Shown: in pieces, positions 47,738 to 62,300 of the stretch | How the letters are laid out: every line of letters begins with the position of its first letter | Position numbering within the stretch: the stretch's first letter is position 1 | Assembly: GCA_013368325.1 (NCBI GenBank) | Contig: JAACJK010000221.1 | Coordinates: 186,001 to 250,000 of the forward strand | Direction: 5' to 3' | DNA from: Ephemerocybe angulata | Lineage: Eukaryota; Basidiomycota; Agaricomycetes; Agaricales; Psathyrellaceae | DNA: 64,000 bases | Program-made: the position numbers and the translations under genes | The notes under the pieces: model-generated | The model's database searches: none | What the model was told of the DNA's origin: nothing | Seen by the model: only the letters and a program-made list of their open reading frames with translations

Positions 47738-50700
47738 TACCACGAGCTCGGAGGCACTCGGTTCTGGTCGCTGTTGTCGGCGTCAACCGCTTGTTGCCTT
47801 ATCCACTGAGTTGGAAAGGCTGTGTGTGGTGTCTGAAAGCGCAAATCTATATTGGACGTTCTTTATATCTGTCGCTCTGCTGGCAGAGTCCAGACATTCC
47901 TTATCTTTGGACTCGTCATTTTTTCCTCTAAGCAGCATGTCCGATGGTAGGAAATAGCCTGGAGGAAACCGGGCTGGCCAGAAATGAAGCACTTTACAAG
48001 GGAAGAAACGGAGATTACTCGTCGACCTGTTTCAACTTTCACCGCGTTCCGTTGGTGATCATGATGGGCCCCAGGATTCCGTACGTTCCGTTCTTCCCTT
48101 ACCGACCGTCAGTATGTACCTGCGAAATATGTGTGAGCAGCCAACCTGAACTCACACGCACAGACATCGGCCACTAATTCAGAGCTTTTCTGCAGGAGAT
48201 ATGAGCCAACTGGGACGCATAGAATCGACAAAGGTGTTTCGGCCAACTATCGCGATCGCAATTCTGTGAGTCGGGGATGTAGGTGGGTCCCTGCAGTCAG
48301 TGCAGTGTCCGTTGAGGGCGAAACGCACGAAGAGTCGAACTCCCTGGCTCCGTCACCCGTGGGCCTGGGCCAATTGCTCGAGCTTGCGCGTGTTTGAAGC
48401 ATATGGCCCCGGCCACTCAAAAGATTGCCGGGTGTGTCCGATCGTTCGCCGTGGGGGACTTTCAAGGTTTGTCCTCATCTACGTACCATCGCGGGTCCGT
48501 CAACATTTTATTCATTCTTCAGAGTATAATCTCTTTCTCCACACTCGCTGAAGCCGACCCGCAATCTTGCATACGTTGTCGGTGGATTAGCGCGTGGTGC
48601 CGTGTGCGCAGAGGTGCATCCGGTCTTCCCGCGCCAGCCTTGACGAGAACCACGGAGCTGCATGGACCAAACAGCTGCCCTCTAACTACAAGTTCAAAGG
48701 AAACCTTGGATACTGTGGGATAACCTAAAGAAATGCTAGGTGACGACCTTGCTTCTACGACGCTCACCTTTGGTTAGTTCTCAGTTTCTCCGACAGTTAC
48801 TCAGACATGCATTCTAGCCACCAGACGACCACCAGTGCAAATCCTCAGAAGTGACAGCGGGCCTGGAGAAATCTGCCGCTGCTCTGCTACTAGTCCGAAC
48901 TGTGTCAGTCACGCAAGTCTGATGAGGTGTATGTCTGGTATCGTGTGCGTGACCCTTTCTTCTTTTTGCCATTCGATTGATATCCCAAATAGCCCCTCTC
49001 ATCACTGGCACATTTCTATCTGAACGGCTTTAAAATTCTTATACCATACCACAGCGTGCTCGTTCTCACCTTTATCGGGTCAACAACGCCACCAGACCCG
49101 CAACAGATGCACCCCAGAATGCACCATTCAGTCGACGGGAATCAAGAAGCTGTCGCTCAACGTGCATTCGAGGGTATACGAGACCGAACCTGTGGGCCAC
49201 CTTCGTGCCCAAAGCTAAGATCTCTACTGTCTACTCGATTGTGTGACTGAATGAGGCACACCTGCATTCGTGCAAGCTTCCTGGACGGGAACTGGTAGCG
49301 CTGTGATTCGTCGAAAGTGGGCCGTAAACTGGGATCATATCTGGGCTGTCTAGCGATCTGCTACGTACAATTTCGAGATAAGTGACTAATTTTGACCGAC
49401 CGTTTCAGACAGTTGGAGCTATCCTGGTCGAATTACGGGTGATTTCACCATCTTCCTAGTTCCTAGATGGTACCACTAGCCCTGCGACTGCATTAGCCCT
49501 TGCTCTGGACTGTAGCGGCTCGAGGTTGTGGTCGGTACAGTGGTCAGCAGTGAGGTGTTTATCATTCTGTGATAGCTTTCTAACGCTATACTTGTTGGCC
49601 ACCACAGTGCTCCTCGACACGGTGTACTGCTATAGGTCTGGTGGGTTCAGCCTTATCATCATCTTAGACGGGGACCCACGGCTGTTAGAAGCATGCGGAA
49701 GCTATTATGCCCCGTAATCTCATCTCGAAAGCCAGGATTCTGACCCCACGCAGGTGTTTGAAGACCTTCGTATGCTACTGACACCTCCGGTCCGACCTTT
49801 CCTTCGTGGTCACGCTGGATGGTGGTGAGAGACACCCCAATCTCAACATAGCATGATGCTGTACAGCATGGCCGCCGCCTGCTCCCATTTTTCTAATCCA
49901 TATCACGCAAATGACCCCAGTTGGGCCTTGCCTGCGTCTTCTTCAAGATCTACGGTCTAACGAATGATGCCTCTGGTATCTCCGCATGCCGTGAGCTTTG
50001 ATTTTGCCCTTCATGTGCAACCAAGATGGTAATATGTGGTACTGTGGTGTCTGCATCTTCTGTTCGCTTCTATGGTATCAACGGCGACCCCAAGAGAGGG
50101 AGAGAACCTTGAGCAAACCCAGGTGCATGTGATTAATACTGGTTTCATGACATCCTCTGGCCGGTATTGAGCCGTTACAGCGCATCACCCCGGGTGTATG
50201 CAGCCTCGAGAGGTCCACCGCCAGCATTTCGAAGCATCGAGTCCGCTGCCTACTACGCCCCGCCTCATAATCACACATCTACCTTCCTGAGCGAAGGTTT
50301 GGCGCCTATTGCTTCGGAGGTCGGCAAGGTCTTCCGAAATCGCTCAGACTCGATCGAGGGTTCGAACATCGCCGGCAGCATTCTTTCGCGTCAATATTCT
50401 TCCTGCTCATCTGGTTCTCGAAGAACATATTTAGCCGCCCGTAGTCCCCAATTCTATAGCATACGCTGCAACTGCGTATATACTTGCCTTCAACCCTCTG
50501 TTGCTTCGTCCCGATCTGTTTTTCCTACCAGTGTGTGGGTTTGACCTGTTCGGGCAGCGGCGCCCTCTGAAACATGATTTGTAGGCTACCGGTGCTTCAT
50601 GAAGATTGCCTTGTGACCCCGGGTCTAAGTCCAGACCTCAGATCGTCGGATTGTGACTGAACAAAGGGATAGGCTCCATACGCATGTCCCTACACCACCC

Positions 50701-52013
50701 TCTAGATATAGCCACAACAACTCCAGATATTATCTACCATTTAAGTATCCCGGGGTCGAAGCCACTTAAACAGCAAACAACGGCAGGAAATACCTCCCCG
50801 ATGTTTACTAATGTGACTTGGGACAGCCGGATACCACCCGACACTGGCCTCTTCAGTCGAACCTGAGTTTGAGTTATACAGCGACGACTGCGTATCACAC
50901 CCATACAAACTATTACACTTTTTCCCAATCAATCGGTCCATTAAGCTCCAACGCTCGGAGATGGATTTTTAAATGAGTACAGGTACGTTTCCTCATGGGC
51001 GGGAGAAGAATTCAACATGCGGTGACCCGCTGACTTCCGATCTCTTCAAATGTTGGGCGTTTGGTGCTTGGGCGCTTAAATTGAATGCGGCCCGTTATCT
51101 GGTGTATGACATTCAAACCCAGACCTGGTTGGAAATTATAGCTGTAGAGACCGCAGTACTTCTTGCAGGCAGCTGATCCTTCCGTAGTCCTGCATAAACT
51201 ACACGCTAAATGCGTTTCCTTTCGATGCATGAAAATGACAGGCGCCTCCGGGCCGTGCGAAATTGGGAGCATCTGATATTCAAAGCCTCGAGGCATCCGG
51301 AGCCAAGCCTCCACAGCATGGATAGAGGTGGAGAGCTCGTTCATTACATATGCCCGAAATCAAAGCCATCCTGCGGCCAGGCAGGGTTCATTCCGTTACG
51401 TGCACCCTCTGGTAGCTTTTCACTCAAGCTCCAAGACCCGAGGCCGAACCTCCCCGGCAAAAGATGGCTTGCGAGGTATTAGGGAGATATTATGCCTAAC
51501 CTGACGGTGAGATTCGAAGTTCTCCGATATATCGCACATCGTTTCGTCTCGTCTTAGATAGGGAATCGGATCTTGCTAGGGAGCAATTCGATGCACAATG
51601 CGTTCTGGTCGTGTACTTTTGGCCCCAGAGCAACCCCAATTCAACACAAGCCAATTTCCCACCTGACCGCTCTCACCCCCGGGGTTTAATATCTCACAGA
51701 ACCTGCTGCCCGCAGACCCGCCAAGGTTCTACCGCAAGGCTTAGACATGGGATGCCCGAAACGTGGACCGAGAGCGGTTGTGGACCAGGGAACAGCCGAG
51801 GTTCAGCTTGCGATATCAGCGGTTACTCACTACGTCCGCGGTCACCCTGCAGCGAGAAACTCGCAGTGACGAATTGAGGACATGAAAACCGTGTGATAAA
51901 ACCCGTGGCATAACCCTTTCAATTCCGGTATTCGTACAGTCATATGCGACAGATCCATGTATTACTTCAGCATTCACCTTGGAGCCCCTGTTGGTGGTCC
52001 GTTCGCGTTGAGC
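47738..52013. other. Gene-poor region
   Basis: About 4.3 kb without a supportable gene. A plus-strand open frame at 50167-50544 has coding-like composition (PPPAFRSIESAAYY) but lacks an ATG and a recognisable family. The rest shows only short frames. No long repeat was detected by eye. Confidence 0.5.
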
Positions 52014-55000
52014 CTACCGTCCCATCCAGCCCTGAATTGTCACAGGTCAGCACGAATTCAAATCACAGTTATTGAAGGCCAGAGACCCCAGAGGCCATGC
52101 GAATCACGGAAACAGAAACAGAAACAGGGACCAAGAGCAAGGGCGAAGTCTCGTGGCACACAAATTTTACGAAAGGCAAGAGGGAGAAAGGACTTTGGGA
52201 AATACACTCACCCCATCGACGACCACCAACTCGCCGCAGACATATTGGCTAGCGTTGCTCGAGAGGAAAACCAGGGGCCCGGCGAAGTCCTTTGGTTCTC
52301 CCCAGCGTCCAGCGGGGATACGTTCGGAGATCTGGCGTAGCCTTGTTGCGTCGGCAAGCAAACGCTCATTCCTGAATAAAGTGAAGAGGATTTAGCACAT
52401 ACTTCGCCTGACAAGGTGAATGAGAGGGGAGAATGGTTGCTGGTGCATGGGTACAAAGATACCGAAGCGTGAAAAGTGCTCAGTAGTGCAATATCCGGCT
52501 CGCATCCAATCAGAAGGTAGATAAAGGTTGGGAAGCACGGAGCTTGGTAAGGAATTAAATTGAAGGCCACTGAGGAGGGGATCAAGGAACCCGAATGTGT
52601 TCCAATCAAAGACGCATCCCTCATTCTCCTCGCACTGCGAGGCGCGGCACGACGCTGAAGCGCGACTCAAAACCGAAGCCATGCGAGAAAAACGAACGGC
52701 AAAAAAGGAAAAGCAGCCGCTAAAGCTGGCGAAGGGGACTGAACTCGAAGCGATAGGAAATGACCACTCACATGTCGGTCTTGATATATCCAGGACAAAT
52801 GGCGTTAACTTGGACGTTCTCCTTGCTCCACTCGTTCGCCAGTGCCTTGGTCAGCTGTCCAAGCGCGCCCTTCGCGGCAGCGTAAGCTGGAACAGTAAGG
52901 CCACCTTGGAAGGTGAGCAGCGAGCAGAAGTTGATGATCTTGCCGTGGCGCCTGGGCACCATATGACGCCCCGCGGACTGGGCGAGTAACCAGACCGACT
53001 TGAGGTTTGTGTTCAGGACCTATCATAGAGAAATCGTGTTAGTTTCTCGACTCCGATACACCGGGTAAATGAAGCGATATGAATCGGGAGAGGTTCGTGA
53101 CAGCATTGGTACGGCGGGAGATATGACGAATACGGTCTAAGGCAGGCAAGGGCGGCCGGAGTATGACAGCAGGATAATTGCGAAAAAAAAGTGAAGACAG
53201 GCGTAATGAAGGGGGGTGCTAGACGGGAGGAAAAACTGTGGAAGCCGCCGGGTTCGGAAGAATAAAGCCAGAAAAAGGTTTGATGGAGTGCCTTCGACAA
53301 ACAGCAGAGATCGTACCCGAGAAGCGTATCAAGCGCTTCAGGGAATAAGTCGGGGTTGGAGGTGAGACGCCAAGGGGAAGAGATCGTATCGTAAATGAAT
53401 CGCAATTGAACGAAACGCCATCTGGTCGCATCCCGCTTCGCCCATTCCCATTTCGCCAGGTCACATCACACTCCCTCTCGAAAATAATAGAAGGCTGACA
53501 CCGTCGACCTTGCCACGATGACAGAAGGTGTGGCTGAGGCGTACATTCGACGGGCTTCGATCGAAAGGGGGTGTCGCCGCACGCATCGAATAGCACGGCG
53601 CATCCGCGCGCCCGGCGAGGGACGATCAAAGCATAAGTGAAGGTAATCAAAAATGCCATCATAGATGACGACAAGAAAGGGTCGACCAATGTCGCTAGCA
53701 ATAAACAATGTACGCCCGCCAACCGTCTGCTGGTCACCGGCGACTTTTGGGCGACCACACGCATCATGCTGACTGAGCGTACGTCAACCATCCCGAAATC
53801 GCACTGGCGTGCAATTGCGAGGCGACGATCGAAGGATGCAGGCAGTGACCTGAAAGAAATGAAATAAAACGTGAAGCAGACAGACAGAATCAGTCGAAAT
53901 AATTCGCCGAAATGAAAGATCTAGGGGCACTTCCCGCCCTATTCTTGTTGATAGAAGGCGAATGTTCGCTCCCAAAAACACTCAAAAATCCAGGCCAATT
54001 CAAGGAAACGAGGTAAAGGAACCGAAATGAAACCGAAGCAGAATATTGAGAACTTTAAAATGGAGTATTCCAAAAGGGGAGACGCTCAGCCTCCAGGTAG
54101 ATCACCGGAGGCGGACGAGAAGCAAGGGCGATGAGGAGGGGGGAGGAACCAACGTTGAAAGAAATTTCCGAGGAAGGATAACATTTCAAACGGGGATAGA
54201 CTCACATCATCCCAGTCCTGCTCTGAAAAGTCGACGGCAGGAGCTCTCCTTTGAATGCCAGCGCAGTTGACGAGTATGTCAATCTCCTTCCTGGGCATGA
54301 CCTCAAGCGCCTGCGCGAAAAGAGCCTTGACTTCATCGAACTTGTCCAGATCGCAATGGACAAGCTCGACAACCTGGTCGGTCCCTTCTGTAAAGGAAAA
54401 CGTTCGGATAGTAAGCAAGTCGTGCGCCTGACAGATGAAAGAGTGAAAGGGAGGCGAGGACGTACTGTCGGCGAGATATGCTTTGATCGTGTTGTAAGTC
54501 TCGAGGTTAGGCTCGGAGCCCGGCGTCGGGTGGCGCTGTACGAGGCAAACAGACGCGCCAGCTTCCGCGAGGGCGAGTGCACACGCTGCACCGATACCTA
54601 TAGAATATAATTATTTCGGAGTCAGATTGCTTGGTTAACGGCAGTATCCCGGGTCGGAACATCGGAGCTGCTGTGAATGGATAGCACTGAAACAAATGCG
54701 CCGAATAGCAAGGGGAAATGTAGTAACTGGAAGGGGGAACATGAAGGAGCCATAACGGCGGCCATAGCCCCAAGAGCAAATTGGCCCCCAGCATCGAACG
54801 GAATTTAGCAACCGACCGAGATGTCGCAAGGTCCAAGTTGTGAAGCAATGGTATTTCCCCCCGTCCCTGCATCATAGGAACCCACAAATCCATATGGATA
54901 GATGGTGGTCGGATGGGGTCGCGCGAGCTTGACATTACGAAAGTGGTCATTGATTCGGTCACAGCTGGGCGTGCCCAGATCCGGCGACGACGCGACGCGA

Positions 55001-56342
55001 CGACACAACGGAAAGAGGAGGCTCTGAATCTCGGGGGTTCGGCGCCTCTTGTTGTCGCAGTTGGACGATCACAGTCGAAATTTTCTGGTGCTCGTCACGA
55101 ACTTGAGTGGGGACCTTGGGATATGACAGAACCGGCACCAAAGCAACAGGTGCTATGCACCCTTCCTGACACGCGTAAGCTTGAGGTTGCACCATGATTC
55201 GAGCCAGATATGGGCTAATTGTAGTGGGGGCCGAGGGCAACTGGAGCTCGGGAGTCGATGCTTGTGGTGGTGAACAGCAAAGCGCGCCGGCAAGGCCCAT
55301 AGACAGAACGTGCCACGTGGGATAATGATGCCATATTGGGTTTCTCGCGGCCTGACCCCGCGTCAGGCTGAGGACTGATTTTCTTGCTGACGACGTCGAC
55401 CTCGGAAAATCGAGAATCCAGTGCTGGGAATGGAGGCCCTACACGTTGGTCAACAGATCAGCGGCGTTGAAGTAACACAGGAATGGCGCTCACATACCTT
55501 ATTGGACAGCATCGAGCAGCAAACGACAAGCATATCGCCTTTCGCCCTCCGTTCCGTGCACCTGGCTACCTTCCTGAACACGATAAGGCAATGCTCGAGG
55601 AGATAGCGGTTTAGCGCGTCGGCAGTGGCTGCGCCTCGCCAAAGGAACACACGATGATTGAGGCCGCCTCGAAGATCGAGCAGGATCGCATCACATTGCG
55701 AGAAGGATCACACTCGACGTCGAGGAAGGAAGGACGTTGGAAGAGACGATGGCTAGGGCGTGGGCAAGGAACAAAGAACCCGGCGCAAGCTTGCCCGCGA
55801 TCTCGATTCAAACAAGAAGAGCAGGTGCCTCGGAGAGGGAGAGGTGATTTGGTGGGTTCTGGTTCCGCGTCGTCGGGCTGCTAGATCTGGGCGCGATAGG
55901 AGATAGCCCACAGCGGTGTGTCGCCGTGGATCAGCATCAGAGCCCGTCAGTGTCTTCGCTGCCCGTTCTTCTCTTCGTCGCGACGGGGGTTCGCCAGGGG
56001 CTCAAGCTCTGGCCTTCGGGATCGCGGAACGGAGGGGCGGAGGCTTCGAGATGATTCGCGATAGCTTCTCGCTCGGGGATGGGGATAAAAATGGGGCACA
56101 GAGGGTGAAAAAACGCGGTGGAAAGGGAAAAGGTAATCAAGCGCCCAAACTGAATGGAACGAGGGCGTTGATGAAGAAAGGTTTAAATTCGAACGAAGAA
56201 AAGGGCGATGGAATAATGAAGGCGAACGATAGAGAGAGACTTGCGCGAAGTTAAACTTACCCCTAGTTGCGCCAGTGATCAACGCGTTCTGGCCTTTGAG
56301 CGAGAAGAGATCGAGAGCAGGGAGTGTCGAAGGTGGGTCCAT
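52014..56342 (-). CDS. Short-chain dehydrogenase/reductase with very long introns
   Basis: Six exons: 56342-56261, 54597-54466, 54387-54206, 53019-52772, 52371-52212 and 52031-52014 (822 nt, 273 aa, typical for SDR). Cofactor-binding TGATRGIG is at residues 23-30, followed by [42 protein letters not shown], then the catalytic Ser165 ([10 protein letters not shown]), Tyr178 and Lys182 (AYAAAKGAL), [33 protein letters not shown] and VVVDGGWMGR at the end. The spacing is closest to 2-deoxy-D-gluconate 3-dehydrogenase/KduD-like SDRs, but the substrate is not proven. Splice sites are canonical and phases fit. The introns are 1663, 78, 1186, 400 and 180 bp, against 47-75 bp for nearly all others in the window. 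The first intron is pyrimidine-rich on the coding strand near its 5' end. Whether these are natural or hold insertions is open. Confidence 0.88.
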
Positions 56343-59300
56343 TGCGATAGTGAGTTTCGGGCGTGTTAATCAAAGATGAAGGCGATGGGGGCGAGGTTGC
56401 AGAGTCTTTAGCTGGAAGGGAAGAAAGAGGGTGCGAGTGGGCAATCGAATTCCAGAACAGACAAGTTAACTTTCGTGCCCCTCTCCACATACATACCCAT
56501 CTGGGCATGATGCATCTAATCTAATTAGATACAGGTGGCCGGCGCGTCCTACATATTCCGCCCGGTCGGTCTTTCAGTTCATCCCCCCCGTCTGCATTAT
56601 GCTCCCATGCGTTCCTAAAGCATGGAGGTCGGAATACGGTGCGTATTCCGACCTTCTCATCATTCAACAACGAGGATAACATACTCGTGATACTCTCGGT
56701 GACGGTGATGACCCTCGGCACACGACGAGACTCAGAGTCAGGACTCAGGGGAAGGAAAATTGGACTCTCTTGGATCCGATCCTGGTGGCGAGGCCAATAG
56801 GATGGATACCGTCTAGGTGGCGAGCCGGATCCGATCGCACCGTACGATACCAGTGAAGCGGCGTTTCCTTCCTTCACCTCGGTGCATGACAGTGCATAAC
56901 CGCTCCTTAAAACTGAGCACCTTGCGCTTGGATTCCGATTACTCGGGGCGAGGGCCCGAGCATCAAGGGGTCGTGGGTATTTGTACCCCTGATGATTTTC
57001 AGGGTGCTGTTTGTATGTCCAAGGTTACTCCCTATGGGTCGGCCATCCAGAAATTCGGAGATGAAGCCCACTACTCTATTGATTAACGAAATCCACCCTC
57101 TAAAGTGACAGCACACATGGCCAGATTCCTGAGGTTGGTAAAAGCTGCCCTGGGCTTCGGACATCGTCGAACGACAGACTCCTTTTTTCCCGGGTTTGTC
57201 TTTTGGTGATAATTCCCCGAGGCGCACGCGCTTCCCCCGCCAAAATGTAACACCGCCCATCTGCGCATACATAGCCTAGTTAACCCTCACTATTTCCTAA
57301 AGTGACGTTAGCAGAAGACAATAACCGTTTTGCATTTGCAAGCGTGACAGGTCTAGTGCGAGCACTGGGAAATTGGAAGCTCATCTCAGGAATTCACCGA
57401 GGGCAGTGTCCCTGTCGCGACTCGGACGGTCCGGATTGTCGGTCACTTAATACCCTGCACTACTACGAAAGAGCCCGTGAGTCAGTAACTCGGATTCTGC
57501 GTTTGACAGAGTTCGTCCGTCATCTGGGTTTGACCCACTCTGCCGCTGAAATATGATGGCGATGTATAGTATAAACGATGCGAGGTCCAGGGAATCTCCG
57601 AATCCGATTGTACGATTTCTGACACGGGCTGCGGGGCGAGGTGCGATGGGATGCGGATATGACACTGGAACTTCAGTGTGGATGCGTCTGGATGGGTTAA
57701 TGGAAAGTCGAAGTCTTCTCCGAATGAGTTCTGCTTCGAGGAATCCGAACTTCTTTTCCTCGACTCGTTTCCCAGTGGCTCTCGGTGAATTAAGCTGTCT
57801 TTGCGTCGAGTCGCCGTGGGCGTGGAGCTTTGTGTTGTCTAAATGCACCTGCAGGCACGGAGGACGCCACAAGAAGCTCTAGTAAGTCCTGCCTGACTCC
57901 CCCACCTGAGCTGACAAATCGATAGACCATGCACACGCACACATCTAGAGAGAAATTTTTGAGTGCAGTGTATGGACGGTGGCGCCCGACCATCCCGTCG
58001 ATGAGTGCAGGCAGTTATCTGGATACACATCTGGTCAGTGGAGCTTCTACGAGTTCTGATCCACACGTGCTCTAAGGGAACGAGCGTCAGACAGAATGAA
58101 TCGATTTAATCGAAGGGCTTCTACCATACATACCTGAGCGAAAGAGGGCAAAACTGCATACACGCGCCCCAAGCCAAGCAAACTCCCCTCCCGTCACTCA
58201 GGCGCCGGAGAGAGCCATTATCTCCAACACGCAAAAGGCCCGCTCAATCCAACGGTGTCATCAGGTAAGTCCACTCATACATATCAGCCTTCTCATTCTC
58301 AGAGGCAGCATTCCTTCTCGGCATTTCCCGAAAAGCCTCGAAGGGTACCAGAGGGCCAGTCGCACAAGTAGACATAGCTCCAGAAGAACCCGAGATAAGT
58401 ACAGTGGCGCGATGGCACGCGCACGGGGCACATGTGCCGCACACTGCCCGATGGACCAGTGCCGCCACGGGTGGCTGGCCAGTGCACGCCAGGCAGCCGG
58501 CATCTACATAAGCGCTCACGCTCACTCCCTATTGCAGCCATCCTGACGGACATACGGACTGCGCCGAGGGAAATCTGGGGTACAGATCACCAAATTGCGG
58601 CGACTATCCGATGGTGCAGACTTACTCACTTATAGGCATCAGTGGGATGCATCGGTCGACTCAGATACCTCTCCAGGAAGCTATAGGGAGCATTATAGTG
58701 CTGGCTTCTTGCAATAGTGACTTGCAGGTTCTCCTGGAGAAAGCCGAGGTAACGTGCGGGGTTCTGATATGGAATGGGCCGAATCAGCGGTTTTTTTCTC
58801 TGGATTGTCGCAAAATCTATGTGGGGGGTTCTTTGGCCGACGGTGTTTTTCTCCGTTCCGGCAATCAGCCTGGTTGTTGAGAGGTGGTTCTGCGAAGTAT
58901 GCAAGGACGCAGCGCCAGGTGTAGAGATATCTATATAATTCTCGCGATGCAACCGAATGTGATGTTTCAGAGAGTGTTAGCACACGTATCCGTGTGTGGA
59001 TTCATTCAGATAGTAGATAGGCAGGGACGCACAGGTCGCAAAAACATGGGTCTTAACCACATGTACGCGGATGGCCGGTATTTCTACTTCTCTGGGCAGC
59101 CTTCGGGGCGGCCCTCGGGGTGAAGCAACCACATACCCTGCATTTGGGTTGTGGCGCTACCTCCCTGCCAAACGTGGACCTACAATCAATAATCCTGGGA
59201 GGGCGGGCTGTGAGATATGACCCCCAATTGGGACTAACACACGTACATGGCCTCTCCTACTACCTGTGAATTGAAGGGTGCTTGCAAGGGGTGATAAACG

Positions 59301-62300
59301 CACTCGGCATATGTGCGCGCAGATAGACCGGTGGTTAACCAGAAACGCGCCGCGTATTTGGGTATGTACGTACGGCTCTCTATTCACTCGTCTGTTTGCA
59401 TTGATAATCAATGAGTGTGAAGGGATTCCTATCCAAGACCGCGACAAGCAAGGGGTATGTCATATACATCATTTGATTTTCAAGTACGAGATTCGTGATA
59501 GGCGCCTGTGGAGCATCTGAATTGATTGGATGAGAGCTGAGAGTTGCGGTCGTATTCATCACCTTCTATCGTTGTTGATTGTGGTAAGTATATCCGCTGC
59601 CGCGTTTGTAGCGTTCTGGGCAGAGGAGACTGAGGATAATTCTACCGCAATACTGATGATGTATGGTTGGCTACGCCGATACTCGCCCGGGTCCAGCGGT
59701 CGTCTCAGAGTATCGTGGAAGAGATAGGATCACACCCCTCCCACTACATTATGTGCCTTCTACCATGGGTAACCGTCGATAGAGGGGAAGAGTCCCGTAC
59801 AAGCGGACTGATACATAACATGATACTGCGTGGATATACATACCTCGGCTCCACTGGGTAGCTGCAAACATATTCCGGCATACATACCTAAGAAGCATCT
59901 ATAGAATCAGCTCCACCAACGGACTAGTGATCAAGGCAATGCAGCACAGGGTATACTCCGCAAACCACTGGCTGTCTCCTAACCCAATCACAACACGAAA
60001 GGGAACAAATGATATCCAACCCAATTGTTCTCAAACAAAATAACAAGCAGAAGATATCACCCCACTGTATACCCCCACGCCCACCTTCTCCCAAAGATAA
60101 CATCTCAACCATCACGGTTTTAAATGCAGCCTGGCAATTGCTTGTCACTCCAGGATACATCTGGTAAGCCATTTTTTTTGTGATGCACAGCGCACGCCGG
60201 TGCGTCTCAATTTCCAGCGCATTCGCCCCTATTTCCCTCTCACAATGCGTGCACAAATGATTGCCGACGCCGGCGCTTATGCACCCCGCATGCGCGCACA
60301 CACGCGCCGGGTGCAGTGCTTCCCCACATTCTGATATCCAGCCGAGGATTCTGACCTATTCTGACTGATTCTGATCGACCCCGCGCCCCTTGGAAGTATT
60401 CGGACTTTTGGGCCCGCTTTCTGGAGTACGTGCTGGAGTATTATGCGCCCTAGGTCCCTATGTAACGGCGAGCGAAAACAAGCACCAGTTCATCCCAATT
60501 TAAAAGCGAGGCTTTGAATTAGACTACTCTGAGCCCACAAATTACGTACGGAGCCTCGAAGAGTCGAAAGGGATTTAGGACGAGAGTCGAGACCCGGCTG
60601 GACGTCCTCGCACAAGCTGCATATGCAGCGATACTCATAATGGAGACTTTACTGATCGTTCAACGACGTTCGGTGGTCGGACCGATGTGCCCAACGAATA
60701 GCATGCGCGCGTGCATTCCTCCGAGTCGATCGTCGGCGCGGAGAAACCAGTGGGTGAAGGCTCAAGCGCCCGCCAAGCGCCGGTGCCCGGCAGCGCTCAG
60801 CGCACACGCACGCGTTGCACCCTCTCCACGCGCCCCGAAGAAGAACATCCTCCGAGTCCTCTCCCCCCTCTCTGAGATGTTGTCCTCATTAATCCGATAT
60901 CGTGCGCTGAAGTGTGGCGTGCCCGCCATGTGCAAGACTCGGAAGCCCCGGATATGTTATGCAGACGCCCGTGCCCAATCGGGTTCGCTGGATTCGATGG
61001 CCAAGCTTCATGAAATGCAGCACGAAAGTCGTGTATGTACATCGCGGGCCGGGCGGACGCTTGTGTGCCGTCTGCTGATAGCAGCGTTTGGCGCCCGTGC
61101 ATGAAGGCCAGAGCTTGAGGGGCATTTGCGGTGGATGGGGATGGCGGCTGAGTAAGACGGTAGACCTCTCGGGGCAGGTACTTCGTTTAGGTGGTATAAC
61201 GGACGTCGGCAGGGCTGTCCGCGTCCGTATTCCGAGGTCTATTCATGTCGTACTACTTATCTGCTTAGTGCTGGTCGGGCACGTCGTATCGTTAGGTCTG
61301 CGTTGGCCGTGCCGTGGCTCGTGCATGTCAGCTATTTCGAGGAAATGATCAGACTTGCTGTGAAAGACGTCGTTCGTCCTGTGCTGGAATGTGTACTTTT
61401 AGCTTGCTCAGTCAGAGCTGTCCTGTTGAGTAGGCACTTATTCTGCTCGGCACCGCGGGCTGTGGGGTATCTACCGCCGGAAGGACCTGATCATGACAGA
61501 CAGAAGCTTTAGGTATAGCAACGACTTCATACTATCCGAAACAAAATAAAGTACTTCAAATTGGTATAGCGTTGGGCGAAGAATGAAATGGAAGTATGTA
61601 TTGTCTCGACGACGCTCAATCGGAGCTCGCCATGTCCCGCGCCCCGCCCCGTAGAATGGGGGGATCGTGGCACGGCGAGTGCGATGACGAACAAGACGAT
61701 ACGAGGACGCCATCCCTGAGCGCTGAGCGTTGAAGCGCGCACGCCTCATGTGTTCTAAGCGACCAAGGATACTCCGACCCCGACATACTCCGGCGACAGA
61801 CGGTATCTCCACTGCGAATGGAAATCGAAAAGCCCAATATAATAATGCACACCCGGGTTCTGATATGGACTGGGTGAATGGTGTGACGAATTCTAGCCGA
61901 CTGACAGATGTTTTGGAAGGGCGAGAAGGATAGAGAGGGAAAAGGAGCTGCCAAAACGAGAAGAAAACAACGTTTCTCTGTATAGCGTCCGGGGAGGACA
62001 AGGATCCACCGTGGATTCGAGCTCTGTGGATGAGCGTATGTCGGGTACGGAAGAAGCCGACGGGCGATCTGGGGTGAATCTATTCCCGCTACGTAAGTAG
62101 TGGGTCTCTGTCGGAGCAAAAACTGGCTAACAAAAAGCGGGTAATCGGTCCGGGTTTTTAGAGAAGTCTTCCCACCCCTTTTACAGCGGCCCGTTTTCCG
62201 TCTCGCACTGTTTCGCAGTGAACCTCTCTTGTCGGTCGACGTCAACCATGTTTCGTTTCGACAACATTCATATACTGCGGACTGTACTTTTTATAGTGTT

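Noticed and set aside
50167..50544. 125-codon plus-strand open frame with protein-like composition
   Set aside because: No ATG at the start, no recognisable family and no flanking exons; at most a gene remnant.
60640..61104. 154-codon plus-strand frame overlapped by minus-strand frames
   Set aside because: GC-rich sequence opens several frames on both strands; none shows a conserved motif.
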